Notes: generated by a model not told the origin, from the sequence alone. Shown: positions 1 through 6,550, numbered from the stretch's first letter. The stretch is 7,069 nt of DNA from an uncultured Succinatimonas sp. (GCA_900548485.1 URKL01000094.1:1-7069); one strand, 5' to 3'. Made by a program: numbers and translations.

Positions 1-1182
1 GATCCGAGTTCTTTTATAGGATCAGGTAAGGTGTTGGAGGTGGCAGCTACAGTTAATGCTACCGAAGCCAATACAGTCGTCTTTAATAGTAAGTTAAGTC
101 CAGCACAAGAACGCAATTTAGAAAAAGCCTTCTCCGTGAGGGTAATGGATCGTATTGCTTTAATTTTGCTGATTTTTGCGCAAAGAGCACGTACTTATGA
201 AGGTAAGCTTCAAGTTGAGTTAGCTCAGCTTCAATATGAACAAGCTCGCTTAGTTCGAGGATGGACTCATTTAGAGCGTCAAAAGGGTGGATTTGGTCTA
301 CGAGGCGGTCCTGGCGAGACTCAGATTGAGTTAGACAGACGTGCTTTACGAGAACGTATTGCAATTATTAAGCGAGACTTAGAAATTGTAGCTAGACGTC
401 GTGAGCAAAATCGTAATCTGCGTAAGCGTAATTCTATAAATGTAGTCTCATTTGTAGGGTATACCAATGCAGGAAAATCAACACTTTTTAATCGTCTATG
501 TGGTAGCGATGTTTATGCTGCAGATAAGTTATTTGCAACATTAGATCCGACTTTAAGAACAGTTAATTTAAAGAGTGTTGGTAAAACGGTATTTGCAGAT
601 ACGGTAGGATTTATTCGTCATCTGCCTCATGATCTTGTGGCTGCATTCCGTTCTACCTTAGAGGAAACAGCTCAAGCAGATCTCTTATTGCATATTGTAG
701 ATGCCTCAGATCCACGCAAAGAAGACAATATCAAAGCTGTGGATGAAGTCTTAAAACAAGTAGGCGCTACACAAGTTAAAACCCTTATTGTATATAATAA
801 GAGTGATTTGGTAGAAGATAGTAAATTTGAGGTGGTGCGCGATGAAAAAGGCTTACCAACTCGTGTTTACGTCAGTGCAAAGACAGGAGAAGGTCTTGAA
901 AATCTTTTAGACTGTGTATCTGAAGTCCTTTGCGATAATTTATGTTCTTTTGAGGTGGTAATTCCCCCTTGTGAGGGCAAACTTAGAGCTTTTCTCTATG
1001 CAGCTACGGCTGTAAAGAGTGAGAGCTATGATGATAATGGGTGTACTCATCTACAATTATCAATGCCGGCTGTAGAATGTGCGCGTATTGATAAACAAAC
1101 TTCAGGAGCATTATCTCGAACTTGTGTAGAGACAAAGTTGCCTTGGATTAAAGAAGAATTTGATTTTGATTCGGTTGAATAG
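1..1182 (+). CDS. hflX: GTPase HflX, 5'-truncated by the window edge
   Basis: HflX is a cytosolic, ribosome-associated GTPase of the Obg/HflX superfamily that splits stalled or heat-damaged 70S ribosomes. The frame is open from base 1, and its first codons (DPSSFIGSGKVLEVA) already match the N-terminal HflX domain, so the GTG at 31 is internal and the true start lies upstream. Counting codons from base 1, the family linker with LVRGWTHLERQKGG lies near residues 74-87. The G domain shows G1 GYTNAGKS (153-160), G2 region TLDPT (180-184), G3 DTVG (200-203), G4 NKSD (266-269) and G5 SAK (292-294). The visible 393 residues lack roughly the first 35-45 expected. One oddity is an extra glycine in GLRGGPGETQ (codons at 304-309), where E. 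coli has GLRGPGETQ. The stop is 6 bases before hflK, as in the enterobacterial hflX-hflK-hflC operon. Identity is secure. Confidence 0.96.
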   Translation, partial: DPSSFIGSGKVLEVAATVNATEANTVVFNSKLSPAQERNLEKAFSVRVMDRIALILLIFAQRARTYEGKLQVELAQLQYEQARLVRGWTHLERQKGGFGLRGGPGETQIELDRRALRERIAIIKRDLEIVARRREQNRNLRKRNSINVVSFVGYTNAGKSTLFNRLCGSDVYAADKLFATLDPTLRTVNLKSVGKTVFADTVGFIRHLPHDLVAAFRSTLEETAQADLLLHIVDASDPRKEDNIKAVDEVLKQVGATQVKTLIVYNKSDLVEDSKFEVVRDEKGLPTRVYVSAKTGEGLENLLDCVSEVLCDNLCSFEVVIPPCEGKLRAFLYAATAVKSESYDDNGCTHLQLSMPAVECARIDKQTSGALSRTCVETKLPWIKEEFDFDSVE

Positions 1183-1188
1183 AGAATT

Positions 1189-2433
1189 ATGAAAAACCAA
1201 AATATAGACATAATGGGGTGGAATGCCCCCGGCTCTGGTGGGTCGGGTAATAACAATGATGATGGTCATCGTGAAAGTCCCAAACAGGATCCATGGGGCC
1301 GTACTAGTAGGCAAACAAATCGTCAAGGATTTAATGCCGATGCAGTTATTAAAGCCTTAAAAGAAATGTTTTTAGGCAAGGGGCGTAAAGGTTCTCAAGG
1401 AAACGGCAGTAATAATCTAAAGAAAGGTTCAAGTTTTGGACTGACGGCTGCTGTAGCTGTGCTTTTAGGCTTTTATATCTTTTCAGGATTTTATACTGTA
1501 AAAGAAGCTGAGCGCGGTGTAGTTTTACGTTTTGGTAAAATTTATGATGTAGTCGAACCTGGTTTGCGCTGGAAATTCTCTGGTATCGATACTGTAAATG
1601 TTGTCGATATCGAGCAAGTGCGTGCAATTCAATCTTCGGGGACTATGCTTACTGAAGATGAGAACGTAGTCTTAGTAGAAATGGATGTTCAGTATCGTAT
1701 TGCTGATCCTGTTAATTACTTATACTCAGTTGTAAATCCAGATAATACTCTATTAGAGGCAACTGATAGTGCTTTGCGTTTTGTGGTGGGTCATACTTTA
1801 ATGGATGATATTTTAACCTCAGGACGTGAGATGGTTCGTCAGAATACACGTGATCTTTTGACCTCAATTATCGAACCTTATAATACCGGTCTGGCAATTG
1901 TTGATGTTAACTTCTTACCAGCCCGTGCACCTGAACAAGTTAAAGCTGCATTTGATGATGCTATTGCAGCTCAAGAAGATGAGCAACGCTATAAGCGTGA
2001 AGCTGAGGCTTATGCAAACGAAGTTTTACCTAAAGCTGAAGGTCAGGTACAGCGTATTAAGCAAGAGGCTGAAGGTTATCGTTCTCAAGTTGTATTAAAA
2101 GCTCAAGGTGAGGTTGCTCGTTTTGAAGAGGTATTACCTGAATTTTTAGCAGCTCCTGAAATTACACGTAAGCGTATTTATCTTGAGACTATGCAAGAGG
2201 TCTTAGGTAAGTCTCGTAAAGTCTTAATTGATGCTTCACAGGGGCAAGCTCCTATTTTATATATGCCATTACCGCAACAGGAAATGATGTCCAAGGCTCC
2301 TGTAGCTGAAAAAGAGGTTGTGCCTCAGGTAAATAATACCCAAGAGGAAACTAACGTTAACACTCAAACTGAAGGTAGCGCTTATCCGCCTTTAAATACC
2401 TCAGGTTATCCTAATATCCGGAGAGACAGATAA
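1189..2433 (+). CDS. hflK: FtsH protease modulator subunit HflK
   Basis: HflK pairs with HflC in an inner-membrane SPFH (stomatin/prohibitin/flotillin) complex that encloses FtsH and modulates degradation of membrane substrates. The protein has a Gly/Asn-rich cytoplasmic tail (about 10-80, with MGWNAPGSGG and DPWG as in E. coli MAWNQPG...DPWG), one membrane segment (about 83-102) and then the periplasmic SPFH domain starting at FYTVKEAERGVVLRFGK (101-117). A long charged helix follows (about 245-315, ending in QGEVARF), and a low-complexity Gln/Asn/Thr C-terminus. Its 414 residues are close to the E. coli length. Two starts are possible. The ATG at 1189 is 6 bases after the hflX stop, with only a weak AGAG upstream. 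The ATG at 1213 gives the family-like N-terminus MGWNAPG but has no visible ribosome binding site. I give the longer form. The stop overlaps the hflC start by one base. Confidence 0.96.
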   Translation: MKNQNIDIMGWNAPGSGGSGNNNDDGHRESPKQDPWGRTSRQTNRQGFNADAVIKALKEMFLGKGRKGSQGNGSNNLKKGSSFGLTAAVAVLLGFYIFSGFYTVKEAERGVVLRFGKIYDVVEPGLRWKFSGIDTVNVVDIEQVRAIQSSGTMLTEDENVVLVEMDVQYRIADPVNYLYSVVNPDNTLLEATDSALRFVVGHTLMDDILTSGREMVRQNTRDLLTSIIEPYNTGLAIVDVNFLPARAPEQVKAAFDDAIAAQEDEQRYKREAEAYANEVLPKAEGQVQRIKQEAEGYRSQVVLKAQGEVARFEEVLPEFLAAPEITRKRIYLETMQEVLGKSRKVLIDASQGQAPILYMPLPQQEMMSKAPVAEKEVVPQVNNTQEETNVNTQTEGSAYPPLNTSGYPNIRRDR

Positions 2434-3413
2434 TGCGTAAGTTAAATTTAAACTTAATTTTAGCTTTAGTAATCATTTTAGGTTTTATTGCCTTCAATGG
2501 TTGTTATGTTATTTCAGAGGGTAGTAAAGGTATTGTTACCCGTTTTGGTAAGGTGGTACGTGATAGCGATCAGGCCTTAAAGATAGTTGATCCTGGTTTA
2601 CATTTTAAGATTCCTTTCTTAGATAAAGTAAAAACTATGGATGTGCGTATTCAGACTATCAGTTCAAGTGCAGATCGTTTTGTTACTTCTGAGAAAAAAG
2701 ACGTTATTATCGATTCATATGTAAAATGGCAAATTGAAGATGCTGCTACTTATTATTTAACCACTGCAGGTGGTAATAAAATGCAAGCTGAGGAATTATT
2801 ACGTCGTCGTATCAATAACTCCTTGCGTAGTCAGATTGGCCGTCTTACTATTCATGAATTAGTTTCTGGTGCTAATAATGACAATGTAGACAATTCTTTT
2901 GATGCTGTTGTTGATGCAAATGCTGTCCCTGAGGATCCTGTTTCAAGCTCAAAGCGTGATCAAGTCATGCAAAATGCTTTAAGAGATATTGGTTCCTCAG
3001 CAAAAGCTTTAGGTATTAAAATTGTTGATGTACGTACTAAACAAATAAATTTACCGCCTGAAGTTTCAAATTCTATTTATCAGCGTATGCGTGCTGAGCG
3101 TGATGCCGTGGCTAAATTGCATAGGTCCGAAGGTCGTCGTGAAGCTGAGACCATCAAAGCTCAGGCTGATAGAGAGGTTGTTGTTAAGATAGCAGAGGCT
3201 GAGCGTAATGCTAGAAAATTACGCGGTGAAGGTGATGCTGAGGCTACTAAAATTTATGCCGATGCTTATAATCGTTCACCAGAGCTTTATGAATTTTTGC
3301 GTTCAATGGAAGCTTATAAGCAATCTATGAATTCAGGTAATGATGTTTTAGTTTTAAAGCCTGATAGCGAATTCTTTAAGTACTTCAACAACGCTTTTGG
3401 TACAAATAAATAA
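2433..3413 (+). CDS. hflC: FtsH protease modulator subunit HflC
   Basis: HflC is the partner of HflK in the periplasm-facing SPFH cage around FtsH. It has a short N-terminal membrane anchor (about 6-22), then the SPFH core beginning VISEGSKGIVTRFGKVVRD (26-44). Family blocks follow: PGLHFKIPF (54-62), RIQTISSSADRFVTSEKKDVIIDSYVKW (72-99) and GIKIVDVRTKQINLP (194-208). Next comes a coiled-coil-like helix with RMRAERDAVAKLHRSEGRREAE (218-239) and RGEGDAEATKIYADAY (264-279). Its 326 residues compare with 334 in E. coli. The less conserved stretch at about 146-182 corresponds to the HflC-specific insertion. The start codon shares an A with the hflK stop (TAATG) and has GGAGA at 2420-2424, 8 bases upstream, so translation is probably coupled. 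Cys24 sits in FNGC at the end of the hydrophobic segment and resembles a weak lipobox; a plain membrane anchor is more likely. Confidence 0.96.
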   Translation: MRKLNLNLILALVIILGFIAFNGCYVISEGSKGIVTRFGKVVRDSDQALKIVDPGLHFKIPFLDKVKTMDVRIQTISSSADRFVTSEKKDVIIDSYVKWQIEDAATYYLTTAGGNKMQAEELLRRRINNSLRSQIGRLTIHELVSGANNDNVDNSFDAVVDANAVPEDPVSSSKRDQVMQNALRDIGSSAKALGIKIVDVRTKQINLPPEVSNSIYQRMRAERDAVAKLHRSEGRREAETIKAQADREVVVKIAEAERNARKLRGEGDAEATKIYADAYNRSPELYEFLRSMEAYKQSMNSGNDVLVLKPDSEFFKYFNNAFGTNK

Positions 3414-3423
3414 TTTACAGAGG

Positions 3424-3446
3424 AGATCTGTCTGTTTGACAGATCT
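3424..3446 (+). repeat. Perfect 9-bp inverted repeat between hflC and purA
   Basis: Arms AGATCTGTC (3424-3432) and GACAGATCT (3438-3446) are exactly complementary around the loop TGTTT. As RNA this is a stable hairpin 11 bases after the hflC stop. The following bases are ATTAAACATG, so there is no U tract and it is not a standard intrinsic terminator. It could be a 3'-end or processing hairpin for the hflXKC message, part of the purA leader, or a DNA operator. A TTGACA inside it (3436-3441) lacks a partner -10 box. Confidence 0.75.
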
Positions 3447-3464
3447 ATTAAACATGACAAAGAC

Positions 3465-3480
3465 CCCGGGTTTTACCGGG
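3465..3480 (+). promoter_or_regulatory. GC-rich hairpin abutting the purA ribosome binding site
   Basis: CCCGG (3465-3469) and CCGGG (3476-3480) can form a 5-bp, all-GC stem with the loop GTTTTA. It ends two bases before the purA Shine-Dalgarno sequence GAGG (3483-3486), which lies 7 bases from the ATG. A stem in this position could influence ribosome loading or protect the 5' end of a processed purA message. No PurR-type palindrome (ACGCAAACGTTTGCGT-like) is seen in the gap, so the usual enterobacterial purine control is not evident here. Confidence 0.5.
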
Positions 3481-3493
3481 ACGAGGAAAAAAC

Positions 3494-4795
3494 ATGAATA
3501 ATGTTATTGTGCTGGGCACACAGTGGGGCGACGAAGGTAAAGGTAAAGTCGCCGATCTTCTGACTTCAAAGGCCAATATAGTCGTTCGTAGCCAAGGTGG
3601 CAACAATGCTGGCCACACCTTAGTCGTAGGTGATCGTAAGGTGGTTGTAAGACTCGTCCCTTCCGGAATTTTACATTCACAGTGCTTATGCTTGATTGGT
3701 TCTGGCGTGGTAGTCAACCCAATTGCTTTATTTGAAGAAATTGCAGAATTGGTAAAAGCTGGTGTTGTTGATGTAGAGAAACGTATTAAGGTTTCTGCTG
3801 CTAGTGCCTTATTATTACCAATTCATCCTGCTATTGATAGAGGTGCTGAAAAATTACGTGGTAAGAACGCCATCGGTACTACAGGACGTGGTATCGGTCC
3901 TTGCTATGAGGATAAGGTCGCTCGTCGTGGTTTACGTGTTGGTGACTTAAAGGACATGGAAACCTTCCAAATCAAACTTAAAGCTTTACTTGATTATCGT
4001 AATTTCATGCTTAAAAATTACTATCAAGAGCCTGAGGTTTCCTTTGAATCTGTAATGGAGGCGATTCTGCCTTTACGTGAGCGTTTATTAGCAATGATTG
4101 CTGATATTTCAGAACTTTTAGCAGAAGGACGTAAAGAGCATAAGAAGATTCTTTTTGAGGGTGCTCAAGGTAGTTTCTTAGATATTGATTATGGTACTTA
4201 TCCTTATGTAACCTCCTCTAATACTGTTGCTGGCGGTTGTGTTACAGGTTCAGGTGCAGGTCCTTTAGATATCGAATATGTTTTAGGTATTGCTAAGGTT
4301 TACACCACTCGTGTAGGTGGTGGTCCGTATCCTACAGAGCTTAATGATGAGACTGGTGAAGAAATTCGCTGTCGTGGTCGTGAATTTGGTGCTGTTACAG
4401 GTCGTCCTCGTCGTACAGGTTGGTACGATGCTGTAGCTATGCGTAGAGCCGTTACCATTAACTCAATCTCAGGCTTAGCCTTAATGAAGATGGATGTTTT
4501 AGATGGTATGGATGAGCTTAAGATTTGTACTGCATATAAGCTCCCGGATGGTTCTATTTCTAACTTACCTCCTTTAGCTGCAGCTGAGTATGAAGGTGTT
4601 ACTCCGATTTATGAGACTTTGCCGGGGTGGAAAGAATCCACCTTTGGTGTAACTTCTTGGGATGATTTACCTGAAAACGCTCAAAAATACATTAAGCGTA
4701 TTGAAGAGTTATCTGGTACTAAGGTTGCAATTTTGTCTACAGGCCCTGAGCGCAATCAAACTATCACCTTAGAAGATCCTTTTGCAGATAAATAA
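3494..4795 (+). CDS. purA: Adenylosuccinate synthetase
   Basis: PurA joins IMP and aspartate using GTP to make adenylosuccinate, the first committed step from IMP to AMP, in the cytosol. The 433 residues align end to end with the E. coli enzyme (432). Key motifs are the glycine-rich loop WGDEGKGK (11-18, with catalytic Asp13 and Lys16) and GGNNAGHT (35-42, catalytic His41). Others are [26 protein letters not shown] (127-152), FEGAQG (221-226), [10 protein letters not shown] (234-243), TGRPRRTGW (302-310) and KMDVLDG (332-338). The start is fixed by [18 protein letters not shown] and a GAGG ribosome binding site 7 bases upstream. The gene lies 80 bases after hflC, as in the enterobacterial hflXKC-purA cluster but without yjeT. 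No convincing promoter is visible in the gap, so it may be read from the hflXKC transcript. No key residue is missing. Confidence 0.98.
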   Translation: MNNVIVLGTQWGDEGKGKVADLLTSKANIVVRSQGGNNAGHTLVVGDRKVVVRLVPSGILHSQCLCLIGSGVVVNPIALFEEIAELVKAGVVDVEKRIKVSAASALLLPIHPAIDRGAEKLRGKNAIGTTGRGIGPCYEDKVARRGLRVGDLKDMETFQIKLKALLDYRNFMLKNYYQEPEVSFESVMEAILPLRERLLAMIADISELLAEGRKEHKKILFEGAQGSFLDIDYGTYPYVTSSNTVAGGCVTGSGAGPLDIEYVLGIAKVYTTRVGGGPYPTELNDETGEEIRCRGREFGAVTGRPRRTGWYDAVAMRRAVTINSISGLALMKMDVLDGMDELKICTAYKLPDGSISNLPPLAAAEYEGVTPIYETLPGWKESTFGVTSWDDLPENAQKYIKRIEELSGTKVAILSTGPERNQTITLEDPFADK

Positions 4796-4821
4796 TTAGC
4801 AAAATTAATCATCTAAATGAG

Positions 4822-4852
4822 GCAGTGTTCTTATGGACACTGCTTTTTTTTT
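4822..4852 (+). terminator. Intrinsic terminator after purA
   Basis: GCAGTGTTC (4822-4830) pairs with GGACACTGC (4835-4843) as a 9-bp stem with one U-G wobble and a TTAT loop, followed directly by nine T (4844-4852). It lies 26 bases after the purA stop. This is a textbook rho-independent terminator and closes the plus-strand hflX-purA run. The reverse strand has no T-run on its side, so it should act in one direction only. Confidence 0.93.
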
Positions 4853-4879
4853 GTAACGAGGTGGCTTGTATTTGAAGTT

Positions 4880-4933
4880 TAGGGGATTTTTCGTCTGCGG
4901 TATCTTCCACTTATGATAAAAGCCCCTATTTTT
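4880..4933 (+). terminator. Possible second, long-loop terminator on the plus strand
   Basis: TAGGGGATTTT (4880-4890) and AAAAGCCCCTA (4918-4928) are complementary at 10 of 11 positions with a 27-base loop, and TTTTT (4929-4933) follows. This could back up the purA terminator. The long loop and the AT-rich half of the stem make it weak. The right arm also takes part in a different hairpin on the other strand. Confidence 0.25.
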
Positions 4934-4948
4934 GAACTAAGGATAGGG
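4918..4948 (-). terminator. Candidate weak terminator for ispB
   Basis: Read on the minus strand, CCCTAT (4948-4943) pairs with ATAGGG (4929-4924) around a 13-base loop, and GGCTTTT follows. It starts 16 bases beyond the ispB stop, where a terminator is expected. The stem is only 6 bp and the T-run has four bases, so efficiency is doubtful. No stronger candidate lies between ispB and the purA terminator. Confidence 0.35.
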
Positions 4949-4964
4949 ATGATGAAATATTTGT

Positions 4965-5930
4965 CTAGAAACTACGATTTATAGCTTTTAGAGCGAGTTT
5001 GATTAGGCTATTTCTATAGGGAGTGTCAGGAAGTATATTTAAAGCCTCTATGGCGGTATTTATAGCGTTATTGGCGTACTCTTGGCATTTAGCTAAGGCC
5101 TTTGTATTATTGATAAATTTTAAAACTCTAGGAAGGTCTTTATCTTCTACGGCTTTTTTGAAGCATGCTTTATCCTCGCAAGATAAAGCTTGATAGGTGA
5201 TGATGATAGGTAAGGTAATACGACCATCATTTAGATCCTCGCCTACAGTTTTTCCTAAGTGCTTAGAGCTTGAGCTATAGTCAAGCATATCATCAACAAC
5301 CTGAAAACCAATGCCAAGTTTTTTGCCATAAAGGGCTAAAGCATCAATTATTTCTGGTTTTTGATTGCTAAAAATAGCCATGCCTGTTACTGCAACTTCA
5401 AAGAGAGCTCCGGTTTTGCAATATATAGTTGTTTCATAGTCATCAAAATTTATATGAATGTCTCCAACCCGTTCAAGCTGTTTCAGTTCACCTGAGACGA
5501 GAGCTGTTACTGCATTATTCACTGCAGCGAAGAGTTGCATATTATTTAAAGACTGTAACGCTAAAAAACAACGAGTGAACATGTAGTCACCAGCTAAAAC
5601 AGCTACATGATTGCCATCAGTAGCATTAAGGGTGCTTTGTCCACGTCTTAATTGAGCATGGTCAATTACATCATCATGGATTAGGGTTGCTGTGTGTAAA
5701 AGTTCAATTGCTGCAGCAAATTCAACGGCATGATTCTCGTCAATCCCAATATCAAGAGCATAAGCTGATGCTAATACCAAACGTGGACGAATGCGTTTTC
5801 CTCCAGAGCGTACAACATGCATGCACATGGAGTTAACGTGTTCCTCTACCTTATGCCCTGAGAGGGTATTAAAAAGATAATTCTCGACCTTTTGCAGACT
5901 ATTTTCGAGTACTTTCGTATGTTTATCCAT
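4965..5930 (-). CDS. ispB: Octaprenyl-type polyprenyl diphosphate synthase
   Basis: This trans-prenyltransferase lengthens farnesyl diphosphate with isopentenyl diphosphate to make the side chain of ubiquinone or menaquinone. The 321 residues match E. coli IspB (323). Visible motifs are GGKRIRP (43-49), the first Asp-rich motif HDDVID (85-90) with LRRG after it (94-97), Lys-Thr at 172-173, and the second Asp-rich motif GFQVVDDMLD (208-217), then GKTVGEDLNDGR (226-237). The residue five before the first Asp of the first motif is Ala81, as in E. coli IspB, where a small residue allows long chains; the exact chain length cannot be read from sequence. The start has AAGGA (5942-5938) 7 bases upstream on the minus strand. 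The gene diverges from rplU-rpmA as in E. coli, which favours IspB over IspA (shorter-chain farnesyl diphosphate synthase). Confidence 0.95.
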   Translation of the reverse strand: MDKHTKVLENSLQKVENYLFNTLSGHKVEEHVNSMCMHVVRSGGKRIRPRLVLASAYALDIGIDENHAVEFAAAIELLHTATLIHDDVIDHAQLRRGQSTLNATDGNHVAVLAGDYMFTRCFLALQSLNNMQLFAAVNNAVTALVSGELKQLERVGDIHINFDDYETTIYCKTGALFEVAVTGMAIFSNQKPEIIDALALYGKKLGIGFQVVDDMLDYSSSSKHLGKTVGEDLNDGRITLPIIITYQALSCEDKACFKKAVEDKDLPRVLKFINNTKALAKCQEYANNAINTAIEALNILPDTPYRNSLIKLALKAINRSF

Positions 5931-5992
5931 ATCCCCTTCCTTAGTAACTGCAATATTTTATCATTATGCACTATAAATTTCTTGAAATATGA

Positions 5993-6041
5993 TTCATAAG
6001 CAATTAAAATTCGTATGTTTTCATAAGTGGAATTAATTCGT
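5993..6041. repeat. Two-copy direct repeat, 27-base period
   Basis: The pattern TTCATAAG - 7 bases - AATTCGT occurs at 5993-6014 and again at 6020-6041, with all 15 flanking positions identical and the 7 middle bases different. The copies are 27 bases apart. The second copy runs into the left arm of the dyad at 6031-6059. Spaced, conserved half-blocks with a free centre look like paired protein-binding sites, but the DNA is AT-rich and no known regulator is recognised. Confidence 0.55.
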
Positions 6042-6059
6042 CGTGACGACGCATTAATT
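6031..6059. promoter_or_regulatory. 29-base near-perfect dyad, candidate operator
   Basis: Arms AATTAATTCGTCG (6031-6043) and CGACGCATTAATT (6047-6059) are complementary at 12 of 13 positions around the centre TGA. It lies about 48 bases upstream of the rplU -35 box and 100 bases upstream of the ispB start. No T-run follows on either strand, so it is not a standard terminator. It best fits a binding site for a dimeric regulator acting on one or both divergent genes. I do not recognise the consensus. Confidence 0.6.
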
Positions 6060-6106
6060 GAAATAGCCTAATATAGATAAAATTTTAGTGTAGTCTGATT
6101 TTAGAC

Positions 6107-6135
6107 TTGCATTTTTATGTTTTTGTCTGTAAAAT
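6107..6135 (+). promoter_or_regulatory. Sigma70-type promoter of rplU-rpmA
   Basis: A -35 box TTGCAT (6107-6112) and a -10 box TAAAAT (6130-6135) are separated by exactly 17 bases. Transcription would start near 6141-6143. The bases between the -10 box and the likely start (GCTGTCC) are GC-rich for this DNA, as at stringently controlled ribosomal promoters; that link is an inference. The upstream DNA is AT-rich and could serve as an UP element. Confidence 0.7.
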
Positions 6136-6140
6136 GCTGT

Positions 6141-6222
6141 CCCACTATCGCCCTGTGTGGGCAATCTTTTTTTTTACATGGATGGCGGGAGCAGAACTCC
6201 TGCAACTACCCGGAGTTTGAGC
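6141..6222 (+). promoter_or_regulatory. Structured rplU leader with alternative hairpins
   Basis: The leader opens with CCCAC (6141-6145) able to pair with GTGGG (6157-6161), or alternatively GCCC (6150-6153) with GGGC (6159-6162). Four to five bases and then nine T (6167-6175) follow, terminator-like but loosely spaced. Downstream, AACTCC (6195-6200) is perfectly complementary to GGAGTT (6212-6217), which contains the rplU Shine-Dalgarno GGAG (6212-6215, 7 bases from the ATG). A competing nested fold pairs CGGG (6186-6189) with CCCG (6209-6212) and GCAG (6191-6194) with CTGC (6200-6203), freeing most of the Shine-Dalgarno. Such mutually exclusive folds are typical of autogenous ribosomal-protein control, but no known leader family is recognised. 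Confidence 0.5.
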
Positions 6223-6534
6223 ATGTACGCAGTTATTTTTTGCGGCGGCAAGCAGCACAAGGTCTCCGAGGGCGACGTGCTTAGCGTTGAGCTCCTCGAT
6301 GCCCAAGCTGACAGCGATATTACCCTTGATAAGGTTCTTTTAGTTTCCGACGGTACCAATATTAAAGTTGGTGCTCCTTATATCGACGGTGCCAAGGTTA
6401 GTGCCAAAGTTTTAGGCGCTCATGGCGGTGAGAAGATTAAGATCGTTAAGTTCCGTCGTCGCAAGCACCATCAGAAGGTGACCGGTCACCGTCAGTGGTT
6501 CACTGATTTGAAGATTACCGGTATTACCGCGTAA
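6223..6534 (+). CDS. rplU: 50S ribosomal protein L21
   Basis: L21 is a large-subunit protein that binds 23S rRNA. With the start at 6223 the product is 103 residues, the same as E. coli L21, and begins [18 protein letters not shown] like E. coli MYAVFQSGGKQHRVSEG. The family signature lies in [21 protein letters not shown] (74-94). The frame is open upstream to a GTG at 6157 and an ATG at 6178, but neither has a ribosome binding site, whereas GGAG at 6212-6215 sits 7 bases before 6223. The first 30 codons use far more C- and G-ending codons than the neighbouring genes, as expected for strong expression. rpmA follows 16 bases after the stop, and ispB is divergent, as in E. coli. Confidence 0.97.
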   Translation: MYAVIFCGGKQHKVSEGDVLSVELLDAQADSDITLDKVLLVSDGTNIKVGAPYIDGAKVSAKVLGAHGGEKIKIVKFRRRKHHQKVTGHRQWFTDLKITGITA

Positions 6535-6550
6535 TAAGGAGAAGGAATAA

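Larger units (their letters stand above)
5931..6106. promoter_or_regulatory. Divergent ispB/rplU control region, upstream part
   Basis: This AT-rich stretch must hold the ispB promoter and upstream control sites for rplU. On the minus strand a TATAGT (5975-5970) is a plausible ispB -10 box, but the best hexamer at a suitable distance (TTATGA, 5999-5994, 18-base spacer) is a poor -35. The ispB promoter is therefore not firmly located. A direct repeat and a large dyad, listed separately, fill 5993-6059. I see no gene here. Confidence 0.5.

Noticed and set aside
31..33. GTG at 31 as the hflX start.
   Set aside because: The frame is open to base 1 and the upstream codons match the HflX N-terminal domain, so the gene is simply cut by the window.
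83..364. Minus-strand open frames over hflX, hflK, purA and rplU.
   Set aside because: They lie opposite well-conserved genes, have no recognisable domains or ribosome binding sites, and are explained by codon bias in the true genes.
2496..2510. HflC as a lipoprotein, based on FNGC at residues 21-24.
   Set aside because: The -3 residue is Phe and -2 is Asn, a poor lipobox, and HflC is normally held by an uncleaved N-terminal membrane segment.
3436..3464. TTGACA at 3436-3441 as the -35 box of a purA promoter.
   Set aside because: No -10-like hexamer occurs 16-18 bases downstream; the hexamer is part of the 9-bp hairpin.
4905..6032. 12-base inverted match TTCCACTTATGA (4905-4916) and TCATAAGTGGAA (6021-6032) flanking ispB, as if bounding a mobile unit.
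   Set aside because: A few 12-base matches are expected by chance in 7 kb of AT-rich DNA, no target duplication or transposase is present, and ispB next to rplU is ancestral gene order.
6157..6222. Extending rplU upstream to the GTG at 6157 or the ATG at 6178, which adds 22 or 15 residues.
   Set aside because: L21 begins MYAV..GGKQH at 6223, the length then equals E. coli L21, the only good ribosome binding site serves 6223, and the extension is the structured leader.
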